From Hyphomicrobiales bacterium (GTDB lineage: Bacteria > Pseudomonadota > Alphaproteobacteria > Rhizobiales > Xanthobacteraceae): 64,000 bases of DNA. The notes under the pieces are model-generated. The model searched no databases. It was not told where the DNA came from and was given only the letters and a program-made list of their open reading frames with translations. This document shows, piece by piece, positions 44,152 to 53,338 of this stretch. Within the stretch, counting starts at the first letter, position 1. Each line of letters opens with the position of its first letter. Both the position numbers and the translations under genes were made by a program. The stretch lies in contig JAFKKG010000012.1 of the NCBI GenBank assembly GCA_017305715.1, forward strand, positions 124,001 through 188,000, written 5' to 3'.

Positions 44152-45771
44152 TCAGCTCGCCAGAGCCCGGGCGATGATATCGGAGCCCTTCTCGGCGACC
44201 ATGATCGTCGCCGGGTGAATATTCGGCGATGGCATCGCCGGCATCACCGACGCATCGACCACCCGCAGGCCGTCGATGCCGCGAACGCGGAGCGCGCTGT
44301 CGACCACGGCCCCGTCATCCTCGCCCATCCGGCAGGTGCCGCAGGGATGATAGACGGTCGAGCCGATCCTGCGCACATAGTCGGCGATCTGGTCGTCGCT
44401 TTTGACCTCCGGACCGGGCCTGAGCTCTTCGACCACCAGTGACCGGAAAGGTTCGGTCGCGACGATTTGCCGGGCAATACGAAAACCCGCCTGCATGATG
44501 CGCATGTCGTCGGGGTCGGTCATGTAATTGGCGCGGATGCGCGGTGGCATGCGTCCCTCCGTGTCGCGCAGCGTGATCTCGCCGCGGCTTTTCGGCCGGC
44601 AAACGCTGAAGATGAAGGTAAACCCCGGCCAGCGATGCAGGCCGCTCTTGAACCCGTCGGTCGAGAAATTGAGGCACTGGTACTGGAGGTCAGGCACCGG
44701 CTGGGAAGGGTCTGATTTTGCAAACAGCGTCGCTTCGGTGGCCCCGACCGAGAGCTGTCCTGATCCCCTGAGCAACCATTCGAGCGCGAGCTTCACCGAT
44801 TTCGCCGGGCTCATCACGGCCTCGTTCAGGGTGTCAGTGGCATTGGTCTTGAACGTGAAACCGGACTGATAATGGTCCTGCAGGTTCTTGCCGACGCCGG
44901 GAAGATCGCGTTTCACCTCGATGCCGAGCGCTGCCAGTTCCGCGGCTGGGCCAATGCCGGAGGCGAGCAGCAGCACCGGAGAATTGATCGCGCCGCCGGA
45001 AACGATGAGCTCGCGCCGCGCGCCGATGCGCTGGATCCGGCCGTCGCGTTCGATCTCCACGCCGCTGGCGCGGCTGCCGTCGAACAGGATGCGGCGGACG
45101 CGGGTGTTCGTCATCAGCTCGAGATTCTTGCGGCCGAGGTTCGGCTTGAGATATCCGACCGCCGTCGAGCGGCGCCAGCCATTGTGGACGTTGAGCGGCG
45201 CGAAGCCGACGCCGTCGATGCGCTCACCGTTGAAATCGGGGTTGCGCTGATATTGCAGCCGCTCGCAGGCCTCGACGAACGCCTTCGCCGCCGTCGAAGG
45301 GCGTTTGATGTTCGAGACCGTCATCGGGCCGCCGGTGCCGCGCCGTTCGCTCGCGCCCTCGACGCAGTGCTCCATCCGCTTGAAATAGGGCAGTACGTCC
45401 TTGTAGCTCCAGCCGCGTGCGCCAAGGCGCTGCCATTCGTCATAGTCGCTGGGGGCGCCGCGCAGGAAGACAAGGCCGTTGATCGAACCGGAGCCGCCCA
45501 ACACCTTGCCGCGTGGCCAGATCACGGTCCGGCCGCCGAGGCCCGGTTCGGGTTCGGTCTCGTATCCCCAGTTCATGTTCGGGTTCGGGACCAGCTTGCC
45601 GAAACCCATCGGAATATGAATCCAGGGATTGCGGTCGCGTCCGCCGGCCTCGATGACGCACAGCGACACGTTTGGATTTTCCGTCAGCCGCGCCGACAGC
45701 ACGCAGCCGGCGGAGCCGCCGCCCACCACGACGACATCGAATTCCGCATCGAAACCGGATTGACGCATCAA
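44152..45771 (-). CDS. GMC family oxidoreductase (choline dehydrogenase-like)
   Basis: The 539-aa flavoprotein has the FAD-binding VVVVGGGSAGCVLSARL at the N terminus, then WPRGKVLGGSGSINGLVFLR. It has GGAINSPVLLLASGIGPA in the middle. The C-terminal YHPCGTCRMGE supplies the active-site His and DASVMPAMPSPNIHPATIM the second one. It oxidises an alcohol to the aldehyde; the substrate cannot be named. A second GMC gene begins at 62497. An alternative start one codon downstream exists. Confidence 0.93.
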   Translation of the reverse strand: MMRQSGFDAEFDVVVVGGGSAGCVLSARLTENPNVSLCVIEAGGRDRNPWIHIPMGFGKLVPNPNMNWGYETEPEPGLGGRTVIWPRGKVLGGSGSINGLVFLRGAPSDYDEWQRLGARGWSYKDVLPYFKRMEHCVEGASERRGTGGPMTVSNIKRPSTAAKAFVEACERLQYQRNPDFNGERIDGVGFAPLNVHNGWRRSTAVGYLKPNLGRKNLELMTNTRVRRILFDGSRASGVEIERDGRIQRIGARRELIVSGGAINSPVLLLASGIGPAAELAALGIEVKRDLPGVGKNLQDHYQSGFTFKTNATDTLNEAVMSPAKSVKLALEWLLRGSGQLSVGATEATLFAKSDPSQPVPDLQYQCLNFSTDGFKSGLHRWPGFTFIFSVCRPKSRGEITLRDTEGRMPPRIRANYMTDPDDMRIMQAGFRIARQIVATEPFRSLVVEELRPGPEVKSDDQIADYVRRIGSTVYHPCGTCRMGEDDGAVVDSALRVRGIDGLRVVDASVMPAMPSPNIHPATIMVAEKGSDIIARALAS

Positions 45772-45813
45772 GATTTTTCGCTCCCGATTTGTTTTTCTTT
45801 GTTCGCGTTCGCA

Positions 45814-46566
45814 CTACTCGATCTTGGGCAGCACCGCATGCAAATGGTGGTTTGAAATCTGCATCAATCCGCTAAAGGGCTGGCTGAGATCGACGATCAG
45901 GAACAGCGCGCTCGAAACCGAGAGCGCGAACACGAGGACGGACGCGACCACGATCTTGTTCGGTTCACTGAACAGGCTGAAGGTCGCGAAGATCACCACC
46001 AGCCAGAATGTCAGCACGACGAAGAACGGCACCGGTATCGCATTATCGCTTTGCGTGAACACCAACAGCCGGGTCCGGCCCATGTCGGTGGTGATGTCGA
46101 TGATGCGGGATTTCAGCGAAGTCTGTTCGGCGTTGGTGGGATTCAGGCCTTCGACCGCATTGTAGAAGCGCTCGGCCGTGGTGCTGATGACGAAGGTCGA
46201 TCCGCCGTCGCTGATGCTCTCGCGCCAGATACGGGTGGTGGCCGATGGGATGATTTCGCGCAGCAGGGCCCGTGCGGCCTTTGCGTCCGGTCCATATTTG
46301 GTGAGCATCTGATCGAGGAGTGCGGCGTTGGTGCCAAGCTGCCGGATGTTGGTGTTCTGGGCGTCGTAGGTATTCTTGGCTGAGGCGATCATCAGGCCGA
46401 TCACCAGCGCCGCGAGCGTTGACAGAAAGCCCGCGCCGAGGCGGATGGCTTCCCTGGAGCCGCCCTCAAGCCGGTCCGCCAGCCATGACCGCTTCAGGAC
46501 CATGCCGATCGCAGCGCCGATCAGGATCGAAATGAAGGAAGCCAGGAACGCGGTCGTCGAACTCAT
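45814..46566 (-). CDS. DUF4239 (bestrophin-like) membrane protein
   Basis: The 250-aa protein has one hydrophobic segment at the N terminus (FLASFISILIGAAIGMVL) and a second near 45-65 (STLAALVIGLMIASAKNTY). After a soluble central loop come two close segments in the C-terminal part (FFVVLTFWLVVIFATFSLF, VVASVLVFALSVSSALFLIV). That topology is the DUF4239 pattern, distantly like bestrophin channels. The function is unknown. It stands alone, downstream of nothing on its strand. Confidence 0.8.
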   Translation of the reverse strand: MSSTTAFLASFISILIGAAIGMVLKRSWLADRLEGGSREAIRLGAGFLSTLAALVIGLMIASAKNTYDAQNTNIRQLGTNAALLDQMLTKYGPDAKAARALLREIIPSATTRIWRESISDGGSTFVISTTAERFYNAVEGLNPTNAEQTSLKSRIIDITTDMGRTRLLVFTQSDNAIPVPFFVVLTFWLVVIFATFSLFSEPNKIVVASVLVFALSVSSALFLIVDLSQPFSGLMQISNHHLHAVLPKIE

Positions 46567-46729
46567 GGGATCATCACCCCTGCGCTTTGGTCGCCGGGCA
46601 GGGTTATTTCATTTCGCGCCCTTCGCCAATCCGCATATGCGGCGTGCATGGCGGATGGCTGTACGCCCGATCCTCCCTGCGTTACAAGCGGGCCTCTGGC
46701 CGGGCACAGACCCGGCGTGGAGGAAACCG

Positions 46730-47545
46730 ATGTCCCATCAATTTCCGATTCTTGAATGGCCGATACTTGCCGGCCTCGTCGTTGGAGCCATGATGATAGC
46801 CATGCCGGCGAATGCCGATGCCCTGAAAGATGAAATCGCGCCGACCGGCAAGCTGCGGGTGGCGATTGCGATCAGCCCGGCGGGCGGCGCGTTCTGGTCG
46901 ACCAAAACCGAATCCGGTTCCTATGCCGGCGTGCCGGTCGACCTCGGCAAGGCGATGGCGGAACAGCTCGGCGTTCCCGTCGAGTATGTCGCGCATAACA
47001 ATTCCGGCCAGATCGTCGACGCCGTCTCCAAGGGCACCTGGGACGTCACCTTCCTGCCCAAGGACCCGGAGCGCGAGGCCAGGATGTCGTTCGGACCGAT
47101 CTACGAGGTCGCGGACGCCACCTACATCGTCAAGCCGGGCTCGGCGGTCACGAACTTCGCCACGCTCGATCAGCCCGGCATCAGGATCGCCGCGGTCAAC
47201 AACACCACCACCATGCGCGGCGCGATCGCGCATCTGAAGAACGCCAAGGTCACGGGTTACCAGACTTATGATGAGATCGAGGGCCTGCTCAAGAAAGGGG
47301 AGATCGACGCCTTCGCGTTGTCGCGCGACCAGCTCAACGCGATGTCGAAGAAGATTCCGGGCACCCGCGTGCTCGATGAGACCTTCAAGCAGACGGTGAC
47401 CGCGGTCGCGGTGCCGCCCAACCATCCCCAAGCGCTGGCATTTGCGGTGAAATTCCTGACCGAGGCGATCAGCAACGGTACGCTGCGCAAGGCTTATGAC
47501 AATAACGGCCTGAAGGACTCGCCGATTCGCACCCAGACCAAGTGA
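46730..47545 (+). CDS. Solute-binding protein family 3 (amino-acid ABC type), orphan
   Basis: The 271-aa product has a signal peptide ending near MPANA. A type 3 periplasmic binding fold follows: GKLRVAIAISPAGGAFW, GVPVDLGKAMAEQLGVPVEYV and WDVTFLPKDPEREARMSFGPIY. It would bind an amino acid or similar solute for an ABC importer, but no permease or ATPase gene lies within the window beside it. The ATG at 46730 has an AGG SD. It converges on the ModA-like gene 84 bases away. Confidence 0.9.
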   Translation: MSHQFPILEWPILAGLVVGAMMIAMPANADALKDEIAPTGKLRVAIAISPAGGAFWSTKTESGSYAGVPVDLGKAMAEQLGVPVEYVAHNNSGQIVDAVSKGTWDVTFLPKDPEREARMSFGPIYEVADATYIVKPGSAVTNFATLDQPGIRIAAVNNTTTMRGAIAHLKNAKVTGYQTYDEIEGLLKKGEIDAFALSRDQLNAMSKKIPGTRVLDETFKQTVTAVAVPPNHPQALAFAVKFLTEAISNGTLRKAYDNNGLKDSPIRTQTK

Positions 47546-47576
47546 GCGGTTAGAGACCAATGAGCATGCTGCGCTT

Positions 47577-47592
47577 CCGCTTGCGCAAGCGG
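47577..47592. terminator. Perfect palindrome between convergent genes
   Basis: CCGCTTGCGCAAGCGG, a perfect 16-base palindrome, lies 31 bases past the stop of the binding-protein gene and 37 before the stop of the convergent one. It may act as a terminator hairpin; no T run is seen. Confidence 0.35.
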
Positions 47593-47629
47593 TGACCTGA
47601 ATGCCGGCACCGCTTCAAATGCTACAACT

Positions 47630-48421
47630 CTAATTCGCGCCCGCCACAATCGGATCCATCCCGCTCTTGACGAGTTCCGGCCGCGCCGCAGGCGAGGCAA
47701 GGAACTTGATCAGCGCCTTGCCGGCGTCGGGCTCCCTGGAAGCCGTGGCGATCCCCGCGGAAAACACCGTGATCTTTTGTAGCTCGTCGGGCAGGGGACC
47801 GACGATGTCGATACCCTCGACCGGGCGCAACTCGCTGATCTGCTGGAAGCCGATCTCGGCTTCGCCATGGGCCACGATTTCGCCGACCGGGGTCGCGGGG
47901 ATCTTGCGCGCCTTGTCCTTCATCGCGTCCTTGATGCCGAGTTTGTCGAACATCTCGGTCGAAACATAGACGCCGCTGGCGCTGTCTGAATAAGCGATGG
48001 TTTTCGCCGCCAGCAGCGTGCGCCTGACCGCCTCCGCATTGCTTATGTCCGGCTTCGGCGTGCCTGATTTCACCGCAATCCCGATCGGCGATTTGACGAG
48101 ATCGATGCGGCTGTCCGGAATCACCTTGCCCTGTTTGGCGAGATCGTCGAGCGCATAGCCGACCATAATGAGGACGTCGGCAGGCTCGCCACGCTCCAGC
48201 CGCACCGGTATCGCATTGGCAGTCGTGCCCATCGACGGACCATAGGCGGTGAGGACCTTGTGGCCGGTGGCACGCTCGAATTCAGGCACCAGCGCCTTGT
48301 AGGCTGCTGTCAATCCGCCGGAGATCATTACGCGGACTTCGGCTGCGGAGGCCGGGCCCGAAAGCGCGAGGGTGGTTAAGCCGAGCGCGAGTGCGCGGAA
48401 CGTCGCTGAATTCAGCCGCAT
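47630..48421 (-). CDS. Periplasmic substrate-binding protein, ModA-like, orphan
   Basis: The 263-aa product has a signal peptide (LALGLTTLALSGPASA) and a type 2 binding fold related to molybdate-binding ModA: VRVMISGGLTAAYKALVPEFE, RGEPADVLIMVGYALDDLAKQG, YSDSASGVYVS and GEAEIGFQQISEL. Members of this group often bind organic anions and not molybdate. No transporter genes are beside it. Confidence 0.85.
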   Translation of the reverse strand: MRLNSATFRALALGLTTLALSGPASAAEVRVMISGGLTAAYKALVPEFERATGHKVLTAYGPSMGTTANAIPVRLERGEPADVLIMVGYALDDLAKQGKVIPDSRIDLVKSPIGIAVKSGTPKPDISNAEAVRRTLLAAKTIAYSDSASGVYVSTEMFDKLGIKDAMKDKARKIPATPVGEIVAHGEAEIGFQQISELRPVEGIDIVGPLPDELQKITVFSAGIATASREPDAGKALIKFLASPAARPELVKSGMDPIVAGAN

Positions 48422-48629
48422 TGTGATTCCTCCCGGGATGGCTCTCGAAAGGCCGTCCTGGTCGGAATGTTACTGCGCAAAGAGGCCGGCGGCTACCCGT
48501 TCGCTTCAAAACAGCCTCCTCGCTCTGGTTGCGCGTTATGCCTAAGGTCTAGTTCCCTGGACCTGCCTGCTTCGGCACAAAGGGCGGACGACAACGACAA
48601 GTAAACAAGCAAAACAATGGAGGACACGG

Positions 48630-49367
48630 ATGGGCAGGCTCTCTTGGCGCTGGTGGTCTCGCAACAACAAGAAATCCGTCAACGTTCCACTGGCCTCGTC
48701 GGAAAACCCCGAAGGCGCGGATCGGCGGCAGTTGTTGCAGGCGTTTTCCGCGATCGCCGGCAGCGGCGCCCTGGCTGTCATGTCGCAGCCCGCCGGCGCG
48801 AAAGATGCCAGCGACCTGCCGCCGCCCAAGCGGGCCCTGACCGGCCGGAACGAAGCCGGCAAGTCGGTGTTCAAATCCTTTGACGTCACGACCAAGGTGG
48901 TGGAGATCGACTCCAATCCGGGGCTGACATTCTACGAACTCTACAGGACCGAAGGCGTGCCGCAGCTCACCGGCCTGGAGCCGGACCCGATGCTCAACGG
49001 CACGATCGGCTTTCCGGGTCCGGGCGGCACGATGTTTCGACTGATCTCCTATCCGCCCAAGCGCCCCGAGGGCTACAAGCCGCCGCCCGGCGTCACGTTC
49101 GAAAGCGGACTGAAGGAGATGTCGGACAAGGTCCCCGGCATGGGCGACGTCTTCGACCGCAGCGCCCCCGGCATGCATACGTCAGATACGATCGACTATG
49201 GGGTCGTGGTGCGCGGCGAGATGACGCTCGAACTGGATGACGGACAGAAGGTGCATCTGCGCCAGGGCGATTGCATCGTGCAAAACGGTACAAGGCATCG
49301 CTGGCGCAACCCGCTGTCGGAGCCGTGTCTGATGGCGTTCGTCTCGATCGGCGGCAAGCGCGGCTAG
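48630..49367 (+). CDS. Cupin domain protein with possible Tat-like N-terminal segment
   Basis: The 245-aa protein has a polar N-terminal 35 residues, then RRQLLQAFSAIAGSGALAVM, which resembles a Tat signal though placed late. The C-terminal cupin has MHTSDTIDYGVVVRGEMTLEL (about 174-194) and LRQGDCIVQNGTRHRWRNP with metal-binding His residues. The product is perhaps an exported metalloprotein of unknown reaction. The start is uncertain, as TTG and GTG codons are also present. Confidence 0.75.
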   Translation: MGRLSWRWWSRNNKKSVNVPLASSENPEGADRRQLLQAFSAIAGSGALAVMSQPAGAKDASDLPPPKRALTGRNEAGKSVFKSFDVTTKVVEIDSNPGLTFYELYRTEGVPQLTGLEPDPMLNGTIGFPGPGGTMFRLISYPPKRPEGYKPPPGVTFESGLKEMSDKVPGMGDVFDRSAPGMHTSDTIDYGVVVRGEMTLELDDGQKVHLRQGDCIVQNGTRHRWRNPLSEPCLMAFVSIGGKRG

Positions 49368-49451
49368 GGCTCAGGTACTCCAAGGAGGTCGCGCGGAGCC
49401 GGTTTTCTTTAACCCGCATGGCGCGGCGGGTTAAACGCCCGCCCTACGGTC

Positions 49452-50732
49452 TCATTTTACCTTGTCCTGCGAAATATCCATGATCATGCGCGCCGAGAGA
49501 TAAAGCCGCGGCACGATGCTCTCCAGCTTCACATATTCCGCATCGTTGGAGTGGGCGCCGTAGCCGCTCAGACCAAAACCCTCGATCACGGCGGCTTTTG
49601 TCTTGAGCGCCGCGAACGCGGCGTCGGTGCCGCCGCCGGACGCTGTGTCCAGCACCTTCAATGGCAATCCCAGTTCCGTGTAGATGGTGGCGCCGTGGGC
49701 CGCCAGCAGGCGCGAGGCGGCCGTTGCTTCCAGCGGTGGGCGACGCATCTCGAAGCGGAGCTGCACCTTGGCATCGGGTATCCGCTGTGTCTTCACGCGT
49801 TGCTGCAGCGTGGCCTCCAGCTCGGTGAAGTCGGACATTTTCAGCGCCCTTGCATCACCCTGCGCGGTGGCCTGCGCCGGGATCACGTTGCGGTTGGTGC
49901 CGGCCTGCGCAACCGTCCAGTTCAGGGTCAGGCCCTGGTCGCGCCGCGACAGGTCGCTCAATTGCAGTATTTGATGGGATAGCTCGTAGAGCGCGTTGAC
50001 GCCCTTGTCCGGCGCGGCCCCGGCATGCGAGGCCTTGCCGGTCACCGTCAGATACGCCGCGCCGATGCCGCTGGTGGCGAGCAGCAGGCGGCCGTTTTCG
50101 CCGCCGCCCTCGTAGGAGAACACCGCGTCGTGTTCGGCCGCCATGCGCGTGATGGTGCTGCGCGAGGCCGGTGAGCTGATCTCCTCGTCGCCATTGATCA
50201 GCACGGTCAGTGTGCCGTAATCCGTGAATTTCAACTTTTGCAGCATCGCCACCGTGTGCAGGATGAGAGCCACGCCGTGCTTGTCGTCGGCGATGGCGAG
50301 CCCATAGGCGCGCTCGCCGTCGATGCGGAAGGGCTGGTCTTTCAGCATGCCGCGCAGATAGACGGTGTCCATGTGCGCGATCAGCATGATCTTCCTGGTG
50401 CCGGTACCCTTGAATTCGGCGTGCACCATGGCGCCCGGCTTTTCCGGCGTGTCATCCATCCGGTAAATATCCGCAGGCTCGATGATCGCGACCTTGCCGC
50501 CCAGGCTGGTCAGGCGTTCGCCGATCAGCGCGGCGATGCGCGCCAGACCCTCGGCGTCCTTGCTGCCGGATTCGATGTTCACGAGGTCGCGTAGCGTATC
50601 GAGCAGCGCGGGTTTTTCCTGCTGCGCCAGTTCGTGGACGCGCGCCTCCGGCGCAGCCCGTGCTGGCGCGGCCGGCAAGAGCAGGGCCCAGGCGGCGAGG
50701 AAGGCGAAGGGAAGGCGGACGGGATACGACAT
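49452..50732 (-). CDS. M20 family metallopeptidase (glutamate carboxypeptidase-like), exported
   Basis: The 426-aa product has a signal peptide (FAFLAAWALLLPAAPARA). The di-zinc site is made up by LIAHMDTVY, the AIADDKHGVALIL block (Asp), INGDEEISSPASR (Glu-Glu) and a late GGGTDAAF. The pattern is like Pseudomonas carboxypeptidase G2. It hydrolyses C-terminal glutamate or similar residues from acyl amino acids. No partner gene is visible. Confidence 0.92.
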   Translation of the reverse strand: MSYPVRLPFAFLAAWALLLPAAPARAAPEARVHELAQQEKPALLDTLRDLVNIESGSKDAEGLARIAALIGERLTSLGGKVAIIEPADIYRMDDTPEKPGAMVHAEFKGTGTRKIMLIAHMDTVYLRGMLKDQPFRIDGERAYGLAIADDKHGVALILHTVAMLQKLKFTDYGTLTVLINGDEEISSPASRSTITRMAAEHDAVFSYEGGGENGRLLLATSGIGAAYLTVTGKASHAGAAPDKGVNALYELSHQILQLSDLSRRDQGLTLNWTVAQAGTNRNVIPAQATAQGDARALKMSDFTELEATLQQRVKTQRIPDAKVQLRFEMRRPPLEATAASRLLAAHGATIYTELGLPLKVLDTASGGGTDAAFAALKTKAAVIEGFGLSGYGAHSNDAEYVKLESIVPRLYLSARMIMDISQDKVK

Positions 50733-51013
50733 GGCTAGGCTTTCATATGACCATCGGATTATAGACGAGGCTGCGATGGAAGTTGAGACGGCACCTGGCC
50801 TTTTCGATAGCCCGCGTAGGGCGGTTCCCCGTCATCCCGTTGAGCGGCGGCGAATGCCGGCATGAAAGACAAAGGTGACGGTGCTGGGCTGCACCCCGAC
50901 AGGCGCTTGATCGGTGAAGCAGTCTTCGCCGGTGTGGTGGCGAACGTCGCCAATGGTCCGGCTTGAACAAGATCCCGTGTTCGGGGTTATCCCTTGCAAC
51001 CAGGGAGAACACC

Positions 51014-51184
51014 ATGAAAGACAAATCCAGTCAGGGCATCGTGCTCGATGAAAAAGCCCAGGAACAACCGAAGGATAAGGAGCGGGCCCAGACGGTGCAC
51101 AAATCCGAACCGGGCCACACGCCCAAGCAGCCGATAGAGCGGGATGACCAGCTTCAGCCATTGAGAGAGAAGAGCGGTTTCTAG
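51014..51184 (+). CDS. Small hydrophilic protein of unknown function
   Basis: The 56-aa product is almost wholly polar and charged (KDKSSQGIVLDEKAQEQPKD, GHTPKQPIERDDQLQPLRE), with no hydrophobic stretch and no known motif. A good SD (AGGGAG) lies 7 bases before the ATG. At 50964-50988 a TGAAC-N16-GGTT pair resembles a weak EcfG promoter. Small hydrophilic proteins of this kind are often stress-induced, but nothing here proves it. Confidence 0.6.
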   Translation: MKDKSSQGIVLDEKAQEQPKDKERAQTVHKSEPGHTPKQPIERDDQLQPLREKSGF

Positions 51185-51241
51185 GATTGCGACGGTTTGA
51201 ACGTTAACGCTTATAGTCCTGGCCGGGATAGAATCCCGCTG

Positions 51242-51325
51242 ATGGCGCGCAGCGCCTTCGCCGCCATGTTGGGCATGGCGAAAATCGACATTGCCGCAAT
51301 CACTGCGGCGTGGCTGAGGGTTTAG
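51242..51325 (+). pseudogene. Possible remnant of a PhnB/VOC-type gene end
   Basis: The frame to the TAG at 51323 reads MARSAFAAMLGMAKIDIAAI then TAAWLRV. The AMLGMAKIDIAA part resembles the C terminus of PhnB-like (VOC superfamily) proteins, which often end in AMxxMxKIDIAALE. Nothing upstream in the frame extends the match; a stop at 51182-51184 cuts it. This may be a leftover of a deleted gene or chance. Confidence 0.35.
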
Positions 51326-51383
51326 CAAAGGTCGGTTTGGCCGCGGGCGACGTATTCAGATCGCACGCAGTCCCGGCAGTCCG

Positions 51384-53003
51384 TCACCAGCCTGGTTGCG
51401 CCTGCTGATAGTAACCCGGTTGCACCTGCTGATATGGCTGGCCGCCGCCGCGACGGCGCGTATTTCCCGGTTGAGGCGGCTGCGGTTGCTGATCCCAGCC
51501 CCAACCTTGCTGAATAGCCGTTTGACGCGGTTGCGGCTGTTGCCAGCTGCGCTGGAAAAACCCGCCGAGACCATCGTCGTCGGCGCCGCGACTTGCCATG
51601 CCGAATTCGTCCCGGGGGGTGGGCTTGCGCGTGATGAAGCCGCCCTGCGGCTGATGGCTCAGCACCGCGACGAACTCGGTGCGATAATTGGTCTCGGCGC
51701 TCAGCGGTTCGTCCGAGACGACGATCGAGGAGCGCGGCAAGGCGGTCGGCGCGATCCGATCGAGCACTTCCTGCGGGATGGTGATGCGGTCGAGCGCGGC
51801 CTTGGGGTCGTCGCCATGGTCGATCGTGACCGCGCTCCAGCGCAGGCCCGATTCGCTGCGCGCCATCGCCGTGAACACGTGCGTGCCGATCGGGCTTTCG
51901 GGATTGCGGATCGTGACCGGCGCCTCGATCGTCGTATCGAACACCTCGCCGCCGCCGTCAGGCGCCGGCTTGTGCGTATTGCGCCGCACGTAAATCTTCC
52001 GCGTCGCGCGGCTGATGTAGATCGAGACCGGCTCGAGCGCGAGCTTGGCGTCGCTGGCCGCCCTGGCGGTTTCGGCCTTCCTGGCGTCGGCCGCCTTGGC
52101 GGCGTCCTTGGCCGCTGCGGCGGTCTCGGGCTTCAACTTCGGGTCGGCCTTTGCACTATCGAGCTGTGTTGCCAGTTGCTCGGCCTTGGCGGAGGCCTTC
52201 TGCCTTGCTTCCTCGGCCTTCGCCTTTGCGTCATCGGTCTTGGCGGCGGCGATGGCCTTGTCCGCGTTGGCGAGCTCGGTGTCCGCGCTCTTCTTGAGCA
52301 CCTCCAGCTTGCGCAGCGCCGCTTTCAGCGACACCGCCTCGCGCGCCGCTGCGGCGACGGCCTTCTTCGCTTCGTCCGCCGCCTTGGCTGCCTCGGCCGC
52401 TTCGCGGGGGAGCGCTGCGGCCCTGGCCGGCGCGGCTGCGATGGCCTCTGCCTTCGGCACCAGCAGCGCGGGATGGGAGAAGTCGACCGGCTCGGCGTTT
52501 TCGGGCGAGATGATCACGCGCATCCCGATCCGTGTCTTGTCGAACAGCTTCTCCGCAAAGCCGTACGGCATCCGGATGCAGCCGTGCGAGGCCGCATAGC
52601 CCGGCAGCGGCCCGCCATGAAGCGCGATGCCGTTCCAGGTGATGCGCTGCATGTTGGGCATTTCGGCATCGTCATAGAGGGTCGAGCGGTGTTCCTTCTC
52701 CTTTTCGAGGACGGCGAAGATGCCGGCCGGCGTCTCGCGTCCCGTGACGCCGGTCGACACCGGCGCGCGCAGGATCCAGCCGTCGGCGTCGTAGAAGGTG
52801 ACCTGCTGTGACTTGATCGACACGATCGCCATGATCGGCTCGCCCGCATCGCGCGGCGCCACCGCCTCGGTGGCGGGCTTGGGGCGGGCCTGTCGCGTTG
52901 CGGCGTCGGCGGTCAGCGTCGTCAGGGTGGCCGTCGCCACCAGCGTTACAATGGCGGTGGACCGCGCCAGGGTGGACCGCGCCGTCGTCAATCGAATTGC
53001 CAT
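51384..53003 (-). CDS. L,D-transpeptidase (YkuD) with Ala-rich coil and second partial YkuD-like segment
   Basis: The 539-aa product has a signal-like N terminus (IVTLVATATLTTLTADA). A YkuD domain at about 55-165 has IALHGGPLPGYAASHGCIRM, with His129 and the catalytic Cys142. It makes or anchors 3-3 cross-links in peptidoglycan. From about 185 to 330 runs an Ala/Lys/Glu-rich helical coil. From about 335 a second segment (SIYISRATRKIYVRRNT, TIEAPVTIRNPESPIGTHVF) looks like the first half of another YkuD domain without the SHGC site. The tail is Gln/Pro/Gly/Trp-rich. The start at 53003 is preferred over 53045 for its signal peptide; neither has a clear SD. Confidence 0.85.
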   Translation of the reverse strand: MAIRLTTARSTLARSTAIVTLVATATLTTLTADAATRQARPKPATEAVAPRDAGEPIMAIVSIKSQQVTFYDADGWILRAPVSTGVTGRETPAGIFAVLEKEKEHRSTLYDDAEMPNMQRITWNGIALHGGPLPGYAASHGCIRMPYGFAEKLFDKTRIGMRVIISPENAEPVDFSHPALLVPKAEAIAAAPARAAALPREAAEAAKAADEAKKAVAAAAREAVSLKAALRKLEVLKKSADTELANADKAIAAAKTDDAKAKAEEARQKASAKAEQLATQLDSAKADPKLKPETAAAAKDAAKAADARKAETARAASDAKLALEPVSIYISRATRKIYVRRNTHKPAPDGGGEVFDTTIEAPVTIRNPESPIGTHVFTAMARSESGLRWSAVTIDHGDDPKAALDRITIPQEVLDRIAPTALPRSSIVVSDEPLSAETNYRTEFVAVLSHQPQGGFITRKPTPRDEFGMASRGADDDGLGGFFQRSWQQPQPRQTAIQQGWGWDQQPQPPQPGNTRRRGGGQPYQQVQPGYYQQAQPGW

Positions 53004-53338
53004 ACCATGCCCTGGTTCAAATGCATTCCGTGGTCGATCTAGCATCAAATCGCGATTTTTGGATTAACTACCATCCCACGATCCACATCGCCAATTCGGC
53101 ACGTTCCGGTGGTAATTGTCATATAGGACAGCCCATCTGGGCGGAAGGGTGGCTGCCGGTTGAATTGTCACACCTTTTGGAGCCTCAGGCGGTGTGTGAC
53201 GTGAGTCCGGGATGCGACGGGTGCGACAAAACAACCCGCGATGACAGTTGAAGATGTCATTGCAATGACGGAGGGCGGGCGAGCAACTCGTCCGCCACGG
53301 CCCAACGCGTGTGGGCGATTACGCGAAGATGAGTTCCC
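53004..53338. other. Gap between L,D-transpeptidase and PHB depolymerase genes
   Basis: It must hold the promoter of the transpeptidase gene on the minus strand and the end of the phaZ transcript. A perfect palindrome GTCATTGCAATGAC at 53256-53269 looks like the two ends of the family C repeat joined. Nothing else was recognised. Confidence 0.4.
53256..53269. repeat. 14-bp palindrome resembling joined ends of a family C repeat
   Basis: GTCATTGCAATGAC is a perfect palindrome. The family C elements end in CGTCATTGC and GCAATGACG, so this could be a shortened copy. The match is short and may be chance. Confidence 0.35.

Noticed and set aside
51396-52811. 471-codon plus-strand frame opposite the L,D-transpeptidase gene
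   Set aside because: The minus strand has the SHGC site; the plus reading is low-complexity Leu/Gly/Arg.
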